This document shows, one piece after another, positions 27,113 through 36,782 of a DNA stretch of 64,000 nucleotides. The notes under the pieces are model-generated. The model saw nothing but the letters and a program-made list of their open reading frames with translations. It searched no databases and was not told the DNA's origin. How positions within the stretch are numbered: the stretch's first letter is position 1; every line of letters starts with the position of its first letter. The translations under genes and the position numbers were made by a program. The DNA is from Hymenobacter wooponensis (GTDB lineage Bacteria > Bacteroidota > Bacteroidia > Cytophagales > Hymenobacteraceae). The stretch covers positions 186,001-250,000 of the forward strand of contig NZ_SRKZ01000001.1 of NCBI RefSeq assembly GCF_004745865.1, written 5' to 3'.

Positions 27113-27964
27113 ATGATTCTTATTGCCGACGGTGGCTCAACGAAGAGCAGCTGGTGCCAGCTTGATGAAGCTGGTAACCGAGTGTATTTCAACACCGAGG
27201 GGTACAACCCCGATTTTATTACTACCGCGGCCGTAATAGCCTCGCTGGATAAGAATTTGCCAGAAACGCTGCCGCGCCAGAAAGTAACGGAAGTGTACTA
27301 TTACGGCGCAGGCGTATCGTCGGAAAAGAAGGCAGAAATCATAGCGAAAGCCATGCGCCAGATTTTCACCGAGGCAAAGGTGATTGTTGACCACGACTTG
27401 CTGGCTTCAGCGCGGGCGCTACTGGGGCGCAAGCCTGGCTTTGCAGCCATTTTGGGCACGGGCACCAACTCGTGCCTCTATGATGGCAACAAAATCACCT
27501 ATAACGTTGACTCGCTCGGCTATTTCCTCGGGGATGAAGGTAGCGGCTCCTTTATTGGCAAGCGCCTGCTGCGCGACTACCTGCGCGGGTTGCTGCCAGA
27601 TGGCCTACAAGAGATTTTCCGTGAGGAGTTCAACCTCACTCGCGAGGACATTCTGGACCGTCTCTACAACCAGCCGCTCCCAAACCGCTTCCTGGCCAGC
27701 TTCGCTAAGTTTACTTACGACCATAACAATATCAGCTACTGCCGCGAGATTGTGCTGCAGGGCTTTGAAACGTTCTTCGCGAACATCGTGCGGCACTATC
27801 CGCGCTATCAAGACTACACGTTCAACTGCATCGGGTCAGTAGGCTACAATTTCCGAGATGCTCTCTCGCAGGTAGCTCGCGACAACGGTATGGAGGTTGG
27901 CAAGATCATCCGCTCCCCTATCGACGATCTGGTAACCTTCCACGAGGAGGCCCTGATCAAATAG
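27113..27964 (+). CDS. BadF/BadG/BcrA/BcrD-type ATPase, N-acetylglucosamine kinase-like
   Basis: This 283-residue member of the ASKHA superfamily opens with the phosphate-1 loop ILIADGGSTKSSW. It also shows VDHDLLASARALLG, the phosphate-2 segment ILGTGTNSCLYDG, GYFLGDEGSGSFIGK and IGSVGYNFRDAL. This form, common in Bacteroidota, is close to N-acetylglucosamine kinases and phosphorylates an amino sugar or sugar. It sits between glycan-utilisation genes, so a role in sugar catabolism or cell-wall recycling is plausible. It ends before a palindromic terminator. Confidence 0.85.
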   Translation: MILIADGGSTKSSWCQLDEAGNRVYFNTEGYNPDFITTAAVIASLDKNLPETLPRQKVTEVYYYGAGVSSEKKAEIIAKAMRQIFTEAKVIVDHDLLASARALLGRKPGFAAILGTGTNSCLYDGNKITYNVDSLGYFLGDEGSGSFIGKRLLRDYLRGLLPDGLQEIFREEFNLTREDILDRLYNQPLPNRFLASFAKFTYDHNNISYCREIVLQGFETFFANIVRHYPRYQDYTFNCIGSVGYNFRDALSQVARDNGMEVGKIIRSPIDDLVTFHEEALIK

Positions 27965-27979
27965 ACGAATAGCCTAATC

Positions 27980-28015
27980 AAAAAAGCCCGCTCTCCATGG
28001 AGAGCGGGCTTTTTT
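27980..28015. terminator. bidirectional palindromic terminator
   Basis: A perfect 36-base palindrome (AAAAAAGCCCGCTCTCC and its complement) separates the convergent sugar kinase and GH13 genes. Confidence 0.92.
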
Positions 28016-28046
28016 AGTGGCTTAGGCCAATAGGTTGGCTGGCGGC

Positions 28047-30947
28047 TTAGTGCTGCACAACCAACCGCACACTTTGCTGTTGTGCGCCAGCATTGAGGCG
28101 AACGATGTATACACCATTGGCTAGGTTGTGCACAGGCAATTGCAGATCGTGCGCGCCAGCTGCTTGGCGAGTAGCTACGCTCGCTTTGTGCACAGTAGCT
28201 CCCAACAGGTTAGTCACGGTTACGCTAACGGGGGCAGACTGGCCTAGCTCATACCGAAGGGTAGCCGTAGTGCCGGCAGGGTTTGGTAAAGCCACTAGCT
28301 GTAAGGCAGCGGCATCGTGCTGACGCTTGCTTGAAAGCACAATACCGGCTGGCCGGGCTACCTTCTTCGACAAGTACACCATATACTGGCCAGGAGCCAA
28401 AGTAAAGGCGCTGTCTGTTTTGTTAATCTTAAGGCTGCTTCCCTCGAGGTAGTTATACCAGGTACCAGTTTTCTGGAACCGGGGGTTCACCGTGGCCGAT
28501 GTTACATCGAAGTTACCGATGACAGTTACATCCTGATCGGCATTATTGAGGTGAATGGTTTTTACTCCGCCGCTAAGGTCCTGGGTAAAGGAAGTAAAGT
28601 TCTCAAACACCGGCTCGTCCTTTTTCAATTGAATTAGGCTGCGGTACACATCATAGAGATGACGGCGGTTCGCCTCCTTGTAGTAGTTCCACTCAGGGAG
28701 TTTGTTGGCCAGTTTGCAGTCATCTTTGGGATAAGGCTGGGGAACGGTGCCATCGGTGCAAGAGAAGATAGATTTATCGTAGCCTACTTCCTGGAATTCC
28801 CAAACCATTTTGGGGCCAGGCACCGTGAAGAAGAATGCAGCAGCTAGTTCCTGACGGGCTAGAGCTGTAGCCAGGTTCTTCGTGTTGTAGGAGCCAGAAG
28901 CATTACCAAATGCAAGGTTCTTGTACATCAGGCGCTCCTCGTCGTGGCTCTCCATGTAGGTCACTAGGTTAGGCTTGCTCCAGCCGCGGCCGCCTTGGGT
29001 AGTGCTGCCGTAATAGCCATAGCTCAAATTAGCCTTGCTGTTCACGTAGCCCATAGTAGCCTCGTTGTAGTTATCGGTCATTTTGCCCCACAGCATCAGA
29101 CCGATATCTGAGAGAGCCTTTTCCTCGTCGTTGTTGCCGAGGTGCTCTAGGATAGGATACACGTTGGGGTCAACGCTTACCAGGAAGTCGTGGTAGTCTT
29201 TCCAGATGTCCACTCGCGACTGATCGTACTGTGACCAGGCGTCAGTGGAGGTGCTTACTTTCTGAGTGAAGCCTTTGCTAAGGTCGAAGCGGTAGCCATC
29301 AATGTTGTACTCCTTGAGCCAGAACTCCATCACGCGCTTGGAGAAGTACTTCGTGTAAGCGCTTTCGTGGTTGAAATCGTAGCCTACATTGAAGGGGTGC
29401 GTAGCATCGCGGTTAAACCAGGGGTTGGTGGCGGAAGGCTTGTCGCCGTCGAAGTACATCTGTACCATTGGGCTCTGGCCGAACGACTGATTCAGCACCA
29501 TGTCTAGCACCACCGCGATTCCGCGCTTGTGGCACTCGTCAATGAAGCGCTTCAGCTCATTCTTGGGGCCGTAGTATTTGTCGGGGGCGAAATAGAACGA
29601 CACGTTATAGCCCCAGCTTTCATTGCCCTCAAACTCATTCACGGGCATCAACTCAATCACATTGACACCCAGGCGCTGCATGTACTTGAGCGTATCGGTG
29701 AGGGTTTGGTAGTCGTGACGGGCAATGAAGTCGCGGGGAAGCAGCTCATATACCACCATATCTTCGCGCTTAGGGCGTTGGAAGTTGGTAGCCTGGAACG
29801 CGTAGCTGGGCGCGTTGCTTTGCAACACCGACGCAATGCCGCTGGAGGTTTGGGTAGGATACGCCTTAAGGTTTGGGTAGGTAATGGCGGGGATAAACTT
29901 GTCGTTCTCCGAGTCTAACTGCTTTTCAGCATAGGGGTCAGCCACGCGCAGATTCTCGTTTACCAAAAACTGGTAAGCATACTCCTGTCCGGCGGTCAGG
30001 CCGTCAATCTGTACCCACCAGCGGCCATTAGCAGCATCGGTGGCACTCGTTTTCTTCAGTTGATAAGCAACATCCGGCTGCCAGTTGTTGAAGTCGCCGA
30101 TAACGTACACTGACTCTTTACCGGGCGCCGTGAGGGTTACTACCGCCGACGTACCGCCGTTCAGATAGGTAACGCCGTCTTTGCGGGCAGCAGTTGGTAG
30201 CTCAGCGGTAACCGTTGCCGCGCGCACAATCACGGAAAGTGTGGTTGCTACCGTGGTAGTACCATTGTTAGCCGTCAGGCGCAACTCGTTACGGCCCGGC
30301 TGAGTAACCGGTACACTTGCCGTGAGGGTAGTAGCGTTGGTTTGCTGGGCTACCTGCGTTCCGTTGAGCGTGAGGGTTAGAGTAGAAGCCACCGAGGCAG
30401 CTCCGCTTACACTTACACTGGTACCACTGTTGACGAAGATAGGGTTGCCGTTGGAAGATACCGGACTGGTGAAAGCCACCGAGAAATCGGTTTGCGATAC
30501 GTCCACAAAAATGTCACCGCCGGTTGCAGAGCGGCCTACCTTGCTACCAGTGGCATCTTTGAAGATCATGCCTAGCTTCTGGATCTGCTCGCCGGCTGGC
30601 ACCCCGTACCACGCCCGTACGTTGGGCGTAAGGGTAATAGTGTAGCGGTTGGGGTTGGTGGCGTCGCGCGTTAGCTTAGCGGCGGGGTCAGCCTGCCCAA
30701 AATTAGGGCTCTTTACATACTTCCAATCAGAGTTGGAGGTGCTGCGGTTGGTGATAACGCCGGTCCAGACATAGACGTCACCAGTAAAATTGGCTAATGC
30801 TCCATTGCCCTGAGAGGCGTCATAAATAAGCGTAACCGCATCCGTTTCGCGGAAGAACGTGGGCTGAGTCGTCACGACCTGCGCCTGTAAAAAGGGCATT
30901 CCGAGTAGAAAAGCCACTAGACTCCATGCTAGTCGAAGTGTTTTCAT
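28047..30947 (-). CDS. secreted GH13 alpha-amylase family enzyme with T9SS sorting domain
   Basis: This 966-residue protein has a signal peptide (to about residue 22). An N-terminal beta region follows (about 25-155, VTLIYDASQGNGAL..VYVWTGVITN), then an Ig-like part, a CBM48-like domain (about 265-345, VYVIGDFNNWQP) and a GH13 barrel (about 395-790). Catalytic residues are the nucleophile D555 (GYRFDLSKGF), the acid E601 (ILEHLG) and D669 (MESHDEER). The C-terminal about 80 residues (LVALPNPAGTTATLRYELG, NLANGVYIVRLNAG) are a T9SS tail. It should cleave alpha-glucans outside the cell and feed the SusCD transporter. The exact specificity is not determinable here. Confidence 0.93.
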   Translation of the reverse strand: MKTLRLAWSLVAFLLGMPFLQAQVVTTQPTFFRETDAVTLIYDASQGNGALANFTGDVYVWTGVITNRSTSNSDWKYVKSPNFGQADPAAKLTRDATNPNRYTITLTPNVRAWYGVPAGEQIQKLGMIFKDATGSKVGRSATGGDIFVDVSQTDFSVAFTSPVSSNGNPIFVNSGTSVSVSGAASVASTLTLTLNGTQVAQQTNATTLTASVPVTQPGRNELRLTANNGTTTVATTLSVIVRAATVTAELPTAARKDGVTYLNGGTSAVVTLTAPGKESVYVIGDFNNWQPDVAYQLKKTSATDAANGRWWVQIDGLTAGQEYAYQFLVNENLRVADPYAEKQLDSENDKFIPAITYPNLKAYPTQTSSGIASVLQSNAPSYAFQATNFQRPKREDMVVYELLPRDFIARHDYQTLTDTLKYMQRLGVNVIELMPVNEFEGNESWGYNVSFYFAPDKYYGPKNELKRFIDECHKRGIAVVLDMVLNQSFGQSPMVQMYFDGDKPSATNPWFNRDATHPFNVGYDFNHESAYTKYFSKRVMEFWLKEYNIDGYRFDLSKGFTQKVSTSTDAWSQYDQSRVDIWKDYHDFLVSVDPNVYPILEHLGNNDEEKALSDIGLMLWGKMTDNYNEATMGYVNSKANLSYGYYGSTTQGGRGWSKPNLVTYMESHDEERLMYKNLAFGNASGSYNTKNLATALARQELAAAFFFTVPGPKMVWEFQEVGYDKSIFSCTDGTVPQPYPKDDCKLANKLPEWNYYKEANRRHLYDVYRSLIQLKKDEPVFENFTSFTQDLSGGVKTIHLNNADQDVTVIGNFDVTSATVNPRFQKTGTWYNYLEGSSLKINKTDSAFTLAPGQYMVYLSKKVARPAGIVLSSKRQHDAAALQLVALPNPAGTTATLRYELGQSAPVSVTVTNLLGATVHKASVATRQAAGAHDLQLPVHNLANGVYIVRLNAGAQQQSVRLVVQH

Positions 30948-31098
30948 GAAAAGTTGGGGTTGGGAATTTTAGAAAGAGAATCGGACAACTAATACTCCAT
31001 TGACCAGTTGAAACCTCTAGCAAGTTTCTCATAGTGCAAGGGAGCATTAAAGATACTCTTCTAGGCCAGTCTGCCCAAGGTCACTGCACCATTTATTG

Positions 31099-31106
31099 TA
31101 GCTTTG
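31099..31106 (+). promoter_or_regulatory. -7 promoter element of the DUF2279 gene
   Basis: TAGCTTTG matches TAnnTTTG and lies 36 bases before the chosen ATG at 31142. This argues against the longer open frame from 31034. No clear -33 TTG is seen. Confidence 0.55.
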
Positions 31107-31141
31107 AACCTATTCTACTGTTCCGGCTGCCCCTTTTCCCA

Positions 31142-32140
31142 ATGACTATCTGCTACTTCTATTTCCGGCCCGTAAAAAGCTTGGCCTGGCGATGGTTGGC
31201 AGCAGTTTACTTGGGCCTGCTAGGCCAGGTAGCAGCTCAAGCCCCTACTCTAGCCGCTACGCAGGCAGTGCCCTTAGCATCCCTAAGTCAGGAAGGATCA
31301 ACCGCTTCCGTGCTTAGCTCTTCTGATACAAGTCGCCTTAGCCGCCGCTTGCCGGTAGTGGCGGGTGGCCTAGCGCTCGGCTACACGGGTACCATCTACC
31401 TACTAGGCCAGGCGTGGTACACTGGCGAGCGGACAAAGTTTCATTGGTTCAATGACTTGCCGGAGTGGAAGCAGCTAGACAAGGCTGGCCATTTCTGGGG
31501 CGCTTTCCACGAAAGCCGGGCCGCGGTGGATATGCTGCGCTGGGCCGGAATGCCCGACCGCAAGGCTATCTGGTATGGGGGCTTTGTGGGCTTTCTGCTC
31601 CAGAGCCCCATTGAATTGCTTGATGGCCGCGACCCAGAGTATGGAGCCTCCGCCACCGACTTGGCGGCCAACTTTCTTGGCTCGGTAGGCCTCATTGGGC
31701 AGCAGCTAGCTTGGAACGAAGTGCGGCTGATGCCGAAATACTCCTTCCATACCACGCGCTACGCTAAACTCCGCCCCAACGTGCTCGGCAAGAGCCTCGG
31801 CGAGCAATACCTGAAAGACTACAACGGCCACACCTATTGGCTGTGCGCCGATGTAGGCGCCTGGCTACCGGCTACCAGCCGTTGGCCACGCTGGCTGCAG
31901 CCGGCGCTGGGCTACGGCGCCCAGCAAATGGTGTATAATGACCGAGACGCCAATGCTGCGCTAGGCCTCTCTGCTTACCGTCAGTTCTACCTCAGCCTCG
32001 ACGTAGACCTCCGCCAGATTCCGACCAACAGCAAGCTGCTGCGCCGGGTGTTTTACGTGGCCAGCATTTTCCATTTGCCAGCACCCGCCCTAGAGTGGAA
32101 TTCACGTCGGGGCTTTGTGGCACACGGCCTGTACTACTAA
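31142..32140 (+). CDS. DUF2279 family protein
   Basis: This protein has 332 residues from the ATG at 31142, which begins a hydrophobic leader (LAWRWLAAVYLGLLGQVAAQA). The DUF2279 signature is clear: WFNDLPEWKQLDKAGHFWGAFHESRA, YGGFVGFLLQSPIELLDGRDPEYGASATDLAANFLGS. Family members are predicted periplasmic or outer-membrane-linked proteins of unknown function (YfiM-like). There is no obvious operon partner; the gene is divergent from the GH13 gene. Confidence 0.85.
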   Translation: MTICYFYFRPVKSLAWRWLAAVYLGLLGQVAAQAPTLAATQAVPLASLSQEGSTASVLSSSDTSRLSRRLPVVAGGLALGYTGTIYLLGQAWYTGERTKFHWFNDLPEWKQLDKAGHFWGAFHESRAAVDMLRWAGMPDRKAIWYGGFVGFLLQSPIELLDGRDPEYGASATDLAANFLGSVGLIGQQLAWNEVRLMPKYSFHTTRYAKLRPNVLGKSLGEQYLKDYNGHTYWLCADVGAWLPATSRWPRWLQPALGYGAQQMVYNDRDANAALGLSAYRQFYLSLDVDLRQIPTNSKLLRRVFYVASIFHLPAPALEWNSRRGFVAHGLYY

Positions 32141-32451
32141 AGTAAAGGGTGAATTTCCTGCCCGCAGTTCGGGCTCTGTTATCTGGTGTGAACAGTGTCA
32201 GAGCTGCATGTTAATCGAATCCTTTACTGCAATTGTGCCGCTGTAGCACCGCCCAGGCAAAAGCTAGCCATCTGATACTCAGCAAAGCGCAGTTGCCTGA
32301 CTCATTAGTCTCTTCTTCCAGGCAAGACCACTACGTGGCCTAGCGCAAGATTTCACCATTTCATTGCCGAACTTTACCCATTCCACGTTATAGTGTGGAC
32401 GTGCTGAAAAAATCAGCGAAATCACGATTGCTCAGCGAAAATCATCGATTT
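32141..32451. other. 311-base gap between the DUF2279 and Smr-domain genes
   Basis: No gene or strong terminator is seen. A short 5-bp hairpin (GCCCG..CGGGC near 32160-32175) follows the DUF2279 stop but has no T-run. An in-frame GTG at 32395 would extend the next gene but lacks family support. Confidence 0.4.
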
Positions 32452-33564
32452 ATGAACGTAGGAGATAGAGTTCGGCTGCTCACAGGCCGCGAGGAAGGCA
32501 TCATTACCCGCCTCCTCGACAACGACCTGGTAGAAGTAGCTATTGATAACGACTTCACCATTCCGGTTCTGCGCCGGGAAGTGGTGGTAGTTGCCGCCGA
32601 AGAAACCAAAGCCTTCGGGCAAAGCGCGGCCTCTGTAGCGGCCGAGAAGAAAGCTGCCTCCAGCGGAGCAGCCCGGGCGGCTAAAACGGCGGGGGTAGCT
32701 CCAGTAGCGGCGCCCGCAGTGCCCAAGAAGTCAGAAGGGCCCGCCGGACTGCCTAGCGCGAAGAACGCCCCTTCCACCGTGCAAAAAGGCGTGTACCTGG
32801 CCCTAACGCACCAGTCGCCGGAGCTGCTGGCGCTGCAGCTTATCAATCACACCGACCGTGACGTGCTCTATACCTTCGGGGAGGAGCGCAACGGGCAGTA
32901 CCGCGGCCTAACGTCGGATAAGCTGGCAGCTAAGTCCGTCAGCAAGCCCCTAGGCCACTGGCACCTCAAGGATTTTGACAATTGGGCTGCCCCCGTAACG
33001 CAACTACTCCCCTTCCAAACGAACGGAACCACAGCATTTGATCTGATTACCAAGCGTATTCAGTTTAAAGCCGCCAGTTTCTATACCAGCCGCCAGCCCA
33101 ATGTGCCGGTGCTGCAACGCGAGGCCTATCTGTTTCAACTAGATGAAAAACCTGCTGCGCCCGTTGCCATTGCCCCCGAGAAACTAGCCGAGACGCTCAA
33201 GGCCCAACTTTCCGGCAATGCTCCTGCTAAGCCAGCCGCCGTAGCGCCTGCCCCTGAGCCCGCCAAGGCTATTGTAGCTCCGCCCCACGAGGTGGATCTG
33301 CACTTAGAAGCCCTGATGCCAGAAGGCGCCGAAGGCCTCAGCAACACCGCCATTCTGAAGCTACAACTGGAGGCGTTTGAGGATACACTGAGCCGCGCAT
33401 TGGCCACTAACATGCACGAAATCGTGTTCATTCATGGTTCCGGCAACGGCACCCTGCGCAAAGAGCTACACAAGCTGCTGAGCCGCAACCGCGACATCAA
33501 GTTCTTCGAGGACTCAAAGAAGGAGAAGTTCGGCTACGGCGCTACCCTGGTACGACTGAAGTAG
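32452..33564 (+). CDS. DUF2027 and Smr/MutS2-type domain protein
   Basis: This protein has 370 residues from the ATG at 32452 (MNVGDRVRLLTGREEGIITRLLDNDLVEVAID). The N-terminal part is a small SH3/KOW-like domain. An Ala/Lys-rich linker (about residues 55-110) follows, then a DUF2027 beta domain (YLALTHQSPELLALQLINHTDRDVLYTFGEE) and, after a second Ala/Pro-rich linker, a C-terminal Smr domain (EVDLHLEAL, EIVFIHGSGNGTLRKELHKLLSRN). Smr domains bind or nick nucleic acids, recently tied to ribosome or mRNA quality control. The role of this Bacteroidota architecture is unknown. Confidence 0.87.
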   Translation: MNVGDRVRLLTGREEGIITRLLDNDLVEVAIDNDFTIPVLRREVVVVAAEETKAFGQSAASVAAEKKAASSGAARAAKTAGVAPVAAPAVPKKSEGPAGLPSAKNAPSTVQKGVYLALTHQSPELLALQLINHTDRDVLYTFGEERNGQYRGLTSDKLAAKSVSKPLGHWHLKDFDNWAAPVTQLLPFQTNGTTAFDLITKRIQFKAASFYTSRQPNVPVLQREAYLFQLDEKPAAPVAIAPEKLAETLKAQLSGNAPAKPAAVAPAPEPAKAIVAPPHEVDLHLEALMPEGAEGLSNTAILKLQLEAFEDTLSRALATNMHEIVFIHGSGNGTLRKELHKLLSRNRDIKFFEDSKKEKFGYGATLVRLK

Positions 33565-33599
33565 GTACCTGCTGCTAGTATCTTCTTTCATTGATTGCT

Positions 33600-33630
33600 G
33601 CCCCTCTGGCTTTCCAGAGGGGCATTTCTT
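33600..33630 (+). terminator. terminator after the Smr-domain gene
   Basis: A perfect 10-bp stem (GCCCCTCTGG at 33600-33609 with 33614-33623) with a 4-base loop is followed by ATTTCTT. Confidence 0.8.
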
Positions 33631-33793
33631 GTTTAGCAAGGGGTTACAGATGACTATTCCAGTTGAAGAACCTACCATGGCCGGGCTTTTCTGTTCCTGA
33701 TACTCGGCTCGCCATCTGTGGGTATGGTAACCCTATAGGCAACTCTTCGGTAGTGCAAGAAGCAAGTACCTCTTTGGTCGTCTTTCTTCGGCT

Positions 33794-34687
33794 ATGCTTT
33801 CGTCATCAGAGTTTGTTACAATTTCTCTCCCCGACCAGCGTACACTAAGCCTACGACGCTACGGCAACCCTAAGCATCCGGCGGTTCTGTTTTTTCATGG
33901 GTATGCATCCTCCTGCCTGGGGGTGCCCGATGTACCAGCGGTGCTTTCCCGCCTAGGCCTGCAGGTACTGGCCCCCGACCGCCCTGGTGTGGGCCAGTCG
34001 ACAGCGCCCGAGCATACTACTCTGGAGTTGGTGGCTGCTGATGCGGTAGCCGCGCTGGATGCACTGGATGTACCCATCCCTTTGGCAGTGGCCGCATGGT
34101 CGGGCGGGGGGCCATATGCTATGGCGCTGGCTGCCTTATATCCTCAGCGCGTCGCGTCCTTGCACTTGCTGAGCACCGTACTCCCCCTCGGCGACCCGCA
34201 CGCTTACCCTCGCCTGACTCTACCTTGGAAAGCCACCCGGTTTGCCAATGATTACCTGTCGGCTCTGGGGAGGGTAGCATTGGCAGCCGTGAGCCGCAAG
34301 TGGGAGAAAGAGCCCGAAAAAACTATTGATGAGTACCTAATGCTACTAGGTCCCGCCGAGCGTGCTGTTCGTTTTCAGCACCCTACCCGGGAAATTCTGC
34401 GCGATGCGGCTGTGCGTGGGTTTGCTCAAAACGGCCTGGGTGTGTTTCTGGATGGGCAAGCATTATGCCGCGCGCCAACCTTCCAGCTTTCCGCTATTCA
34501 GGCCACCACTACCCTTTGGCACGGCTCCAATGATGGGGTATGGGCACCCGATAACATCACCTATCTTACCACTCATATCCCGCAAGCTCACCTTCGGCTA
34601 ATACCCGGTGAAAGCCACATGCTCTACCTAAACCACTGGGAAGCCATTCTTAACGATATCCGCGCTGACTTACCTCCTTACGTGTAG
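33794..34687 (+). CDS. alpha/beta hydrolase
   Basis: This 297-residue alpha/beta-hydrolase has an oxyanion region VLFFHGYASS, DRPGVGQST, a nucleophile elbow AAWSGGGPYA, a late Asp in HGSNDGVWAPD and a His in PGESHMLYL. There is no signal peptide, so it is cytoplasmic. The substrate cannot be told; epoxide hydrolase, lipase or haloperoxidase-like members share these motifs. Flanking genes give no pathway clue. Confidence 0.85.
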   Translation: MLSSSEFVTISLPDQRTLSLRRYGNPKHPAVLFFHGYASSCLGVPDVPAVLSRLGLQVLAPDRPGVGQSTAPEHTTLELVAADAVAALDALDVPIPLAVAAWSGGGPYAMALAALYPQRVASLHLLSTVLPLGDPHAYPRLTLPWKATRFANDYLSALGRVALAAVSRKWEKEPEKTIDEYLMLLGPAERAVRFQHPTREILRDAAVRGFAQNGLGVFLDGQALCRAPTFQLSAIQATTTLWHGSNDGVWAPDNITYLTTHIPQAHLRLIPGESHMLYLNHWEAILNDIRADLPPYV

Positions 34688-34889
34688 TGGAGTACATAGC
34701 GCTGCTGTTGCATACTTGGTGTGGTTCGCTCGTATGTTCTAAACAAGCCCACCATTGAAAACCAGTTTACTACCTAAGAAAGAAGCATTTTAGCTGTCCC
34801 GCAGCCTGTGCACAGCCCAAATTAGCGTCAAGCTCAGGCAACCGTCGGGCAGCATGTGGTTACTTTGCGGCAGAAACTCATTCTGCTGC

Positions 34890-36755
34890 ATGAAACTCCC
34901 CGCGCTCCTCGTCGCCTCTCTCCTATCTCTATCCGCGCTGGCTCAGCAGCCACTGTCGGTGCCACGCAACTTACAGGCCACCTACACCAAAGGCACTCGC
35001 GCTGAAAGTGGCCTACCGGGCCCTAACTACTGGCAAAACTCAGCCGACTACAAGCTCAATGTCTCCTTCGACCCCGCCACGAGGCGTTTAGCGGGCACCG
35101 CTACCATTGCCTACCACAACCAGAGTCCTGACTCATTGCGGCAGATCTGGTTTAAGCTTTACCCCAACCTGTACCAAAAAGGCGCAGCACGCGCTTCTTC
35201 CATCAAGCCGGAAGATGTGGGTGATGGTATGCAGATCGAGAAGATGACCATCAATGGCCAGACCATTGATGTGGCCAAGCTGCGGGGCGATGCTACGAAC
35301 CTACCGGTGCCCGTGCAGCGGGCCATTGGGCCCAAGCAAACGGCCCAGGTATCGGTAACGTATTCCTACATCCTGAACAAAGGCTCGCACACCCGCACCG
35401 GAGAGGTAGAGCCCAATGCAGACTTTGTAGCCTACTTCTTCCCGCGCATTGCCGTGTACGATGATATTGACGGCTGGAACCGCAACCCTTACCTCGGCTC
35501 GCAGGAGTTTTACAACGACTTCGCCAACTTCTCCGCCGACATTTCCGTGCCCAAAGATTTTGTGGTGTGGGCCACTGGCGACCTGACCAACGCCGATAAG
35601 GTTCTCACGAAAAAGTACGTTCAGCGTCTCCGCGACGCGGAAAAGAAGGATGCTGTCACGAGCATTATTACGGAAGCAGACCTGCAACGCCGCGACATTA
35701 CGGCCTCCAACGCCCAAAACACCTGGCATTTTGAGGCCAAGAATGTAACTGACTTTGTGTTTGCGACTACAGACCATTACGTGTGGCAGTCGAGCAGCTT
35801 AGTAGTTGACCCCGCCACCAAGCGCCGCACCCGCGTAGATGCCGTGTACAACACCAAGCACAAGGACTACGAAGAGGTGATTCAGTTTGCCCGCAAGACG
35901 GTGGAGGCCATGTCGTACACCTTCCCCAAGTGGCCCTTCCCCTACTCCCACGAAACCATCTTCGATGGCCTAGACCAGATGGAGTACCCCATGATGGTGA
36001 ACGACAACCCAACAGAAAGCCGCCAGGACGCCATCACGCTCACCGACCACGAGATATTCCACACGATGTTCCCGTTCTACATGGGCATCAACGAAACCAA
36101 GTACGGCTGGATGGACGAAGGCTGGGCTACTATTGGGGAGTGGATTATCTCCGGTATCATCGACCCTAAGCTGGATGACGACTACGGCATTGCCCCCTAC
36201 GCCCGTGGCGCGGCCACCGAAGACGATGTGCCCATCGTAACGCTCAGCACCCAGCAAACCGGCACGGCCTTCTACCTCAACTCCTACCCCAAACCTGGCC
36301 TAGGATACCTCTACGTGAAGGATATGCTCGGCGACGAACTGTTCACCAAGGCGCTGCATACCTACATCCGCAATTGGAATGGTAAACACCCCATGCCCTA
36401 CGATTTCTTCAACTCGATGAATGCTGGAGCGGGTCGCAACCTCAATTGGTTCTGGCAGCGCTGGTTCTTCGACAATGGCTACCCTGACCTCGCCATCCAA
36501 ACCGTCACGAAATCCGGCACTGGCTACGATGTAATAGTGGAATCTAAAGGTACCAAACCCGTTCCCGTAGACCTTACCATCACTTTTGCTGACAACTCCA
36601 CGCAGAAAGTACACCGCACCGTGGCCGTCTGGGAATCTGGCGCCAAAACCGTGACAGTGCCTGTTTCCTCTACCAAAGCCGTAAAGCAGGTGAAGCTAGG
36701 CGCAACCCTTGTACCTGACAGTTACCCAAAGGATAATGTCTGGGAGGGCAAGTAG
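34890..36755 (+). CDS. secreted M1 family metallopeptidase
   Basis: This protein has 621 residues from the ATG at 34890, which opens a signal peptide (MKLPALLVASLLSLSALAQ). The zinc site is HEIFH followed 18 residues later by Glu (WMDEGWAT), the HExxH-x18-E gluzincin pattern. The M1 exopeptidase motif appears as GLDQMEYPMM in place of GAMEN, which is common in Bacteroidota members. It probably trims peptides in the periplasm or outside the cell. A small membrane protein gene follows after 27 bases. Confidence 0.93.
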   Translation: MKLPALLVASLLSLSALAQQPLSVPRNLQATYTKGTRAESGLPGPNYWQNSADYKLNVSFDPATRRLAGTATIAYHNQSPDSLRQIWFKLYPNLYQKGAARASSIKPEDVGDGMQIEKMTINGQTIDVAKLRGDATNLPVPVQRAIGPKQTAQVSVTYSYILNKGSHTRTGEVEPNADFVAYFFPRIAVYDDIDGWNRNPYLGSQEFYNDFANFSADISVPKDFVVWATGDLTNADKVLTKKYVQRLRDAEKKDAVTSIITEADLQRRDITASNAQNTWHFEAKNVTDFVFATTDHYVWQSSSLVVDPATKRRTRVDAVYNTKHKDYEEVIQFARKTVEAMSYTFPKWPFPYSHETIFDGLDQMEYPMMVNDNPTESRQDAITLTDHEIFHTMFPFYMGINETKYGWMDEGWATIGEWIISGIIDPKLDDDYGIAPYARGAATEDDVPIVTLSTQQTGTAFYLNSYPKPGLGYLYVKDMLGDELFTKALHTYIRNWNGKHPMPYDFFNSMNAGAGRNLNWFWQRWFFDNGYPDLAIQTVTKSGTGYDVIVESKGTKPVPVDLTITFADNSTQKVHRTVAVWESGAKTVTVPVSSTKAVKQVKLGATLVPDSYPKDNVWEGK

Positions 36756-36782
36756 AATATTATTTAATATGAGCCGTTCAGG

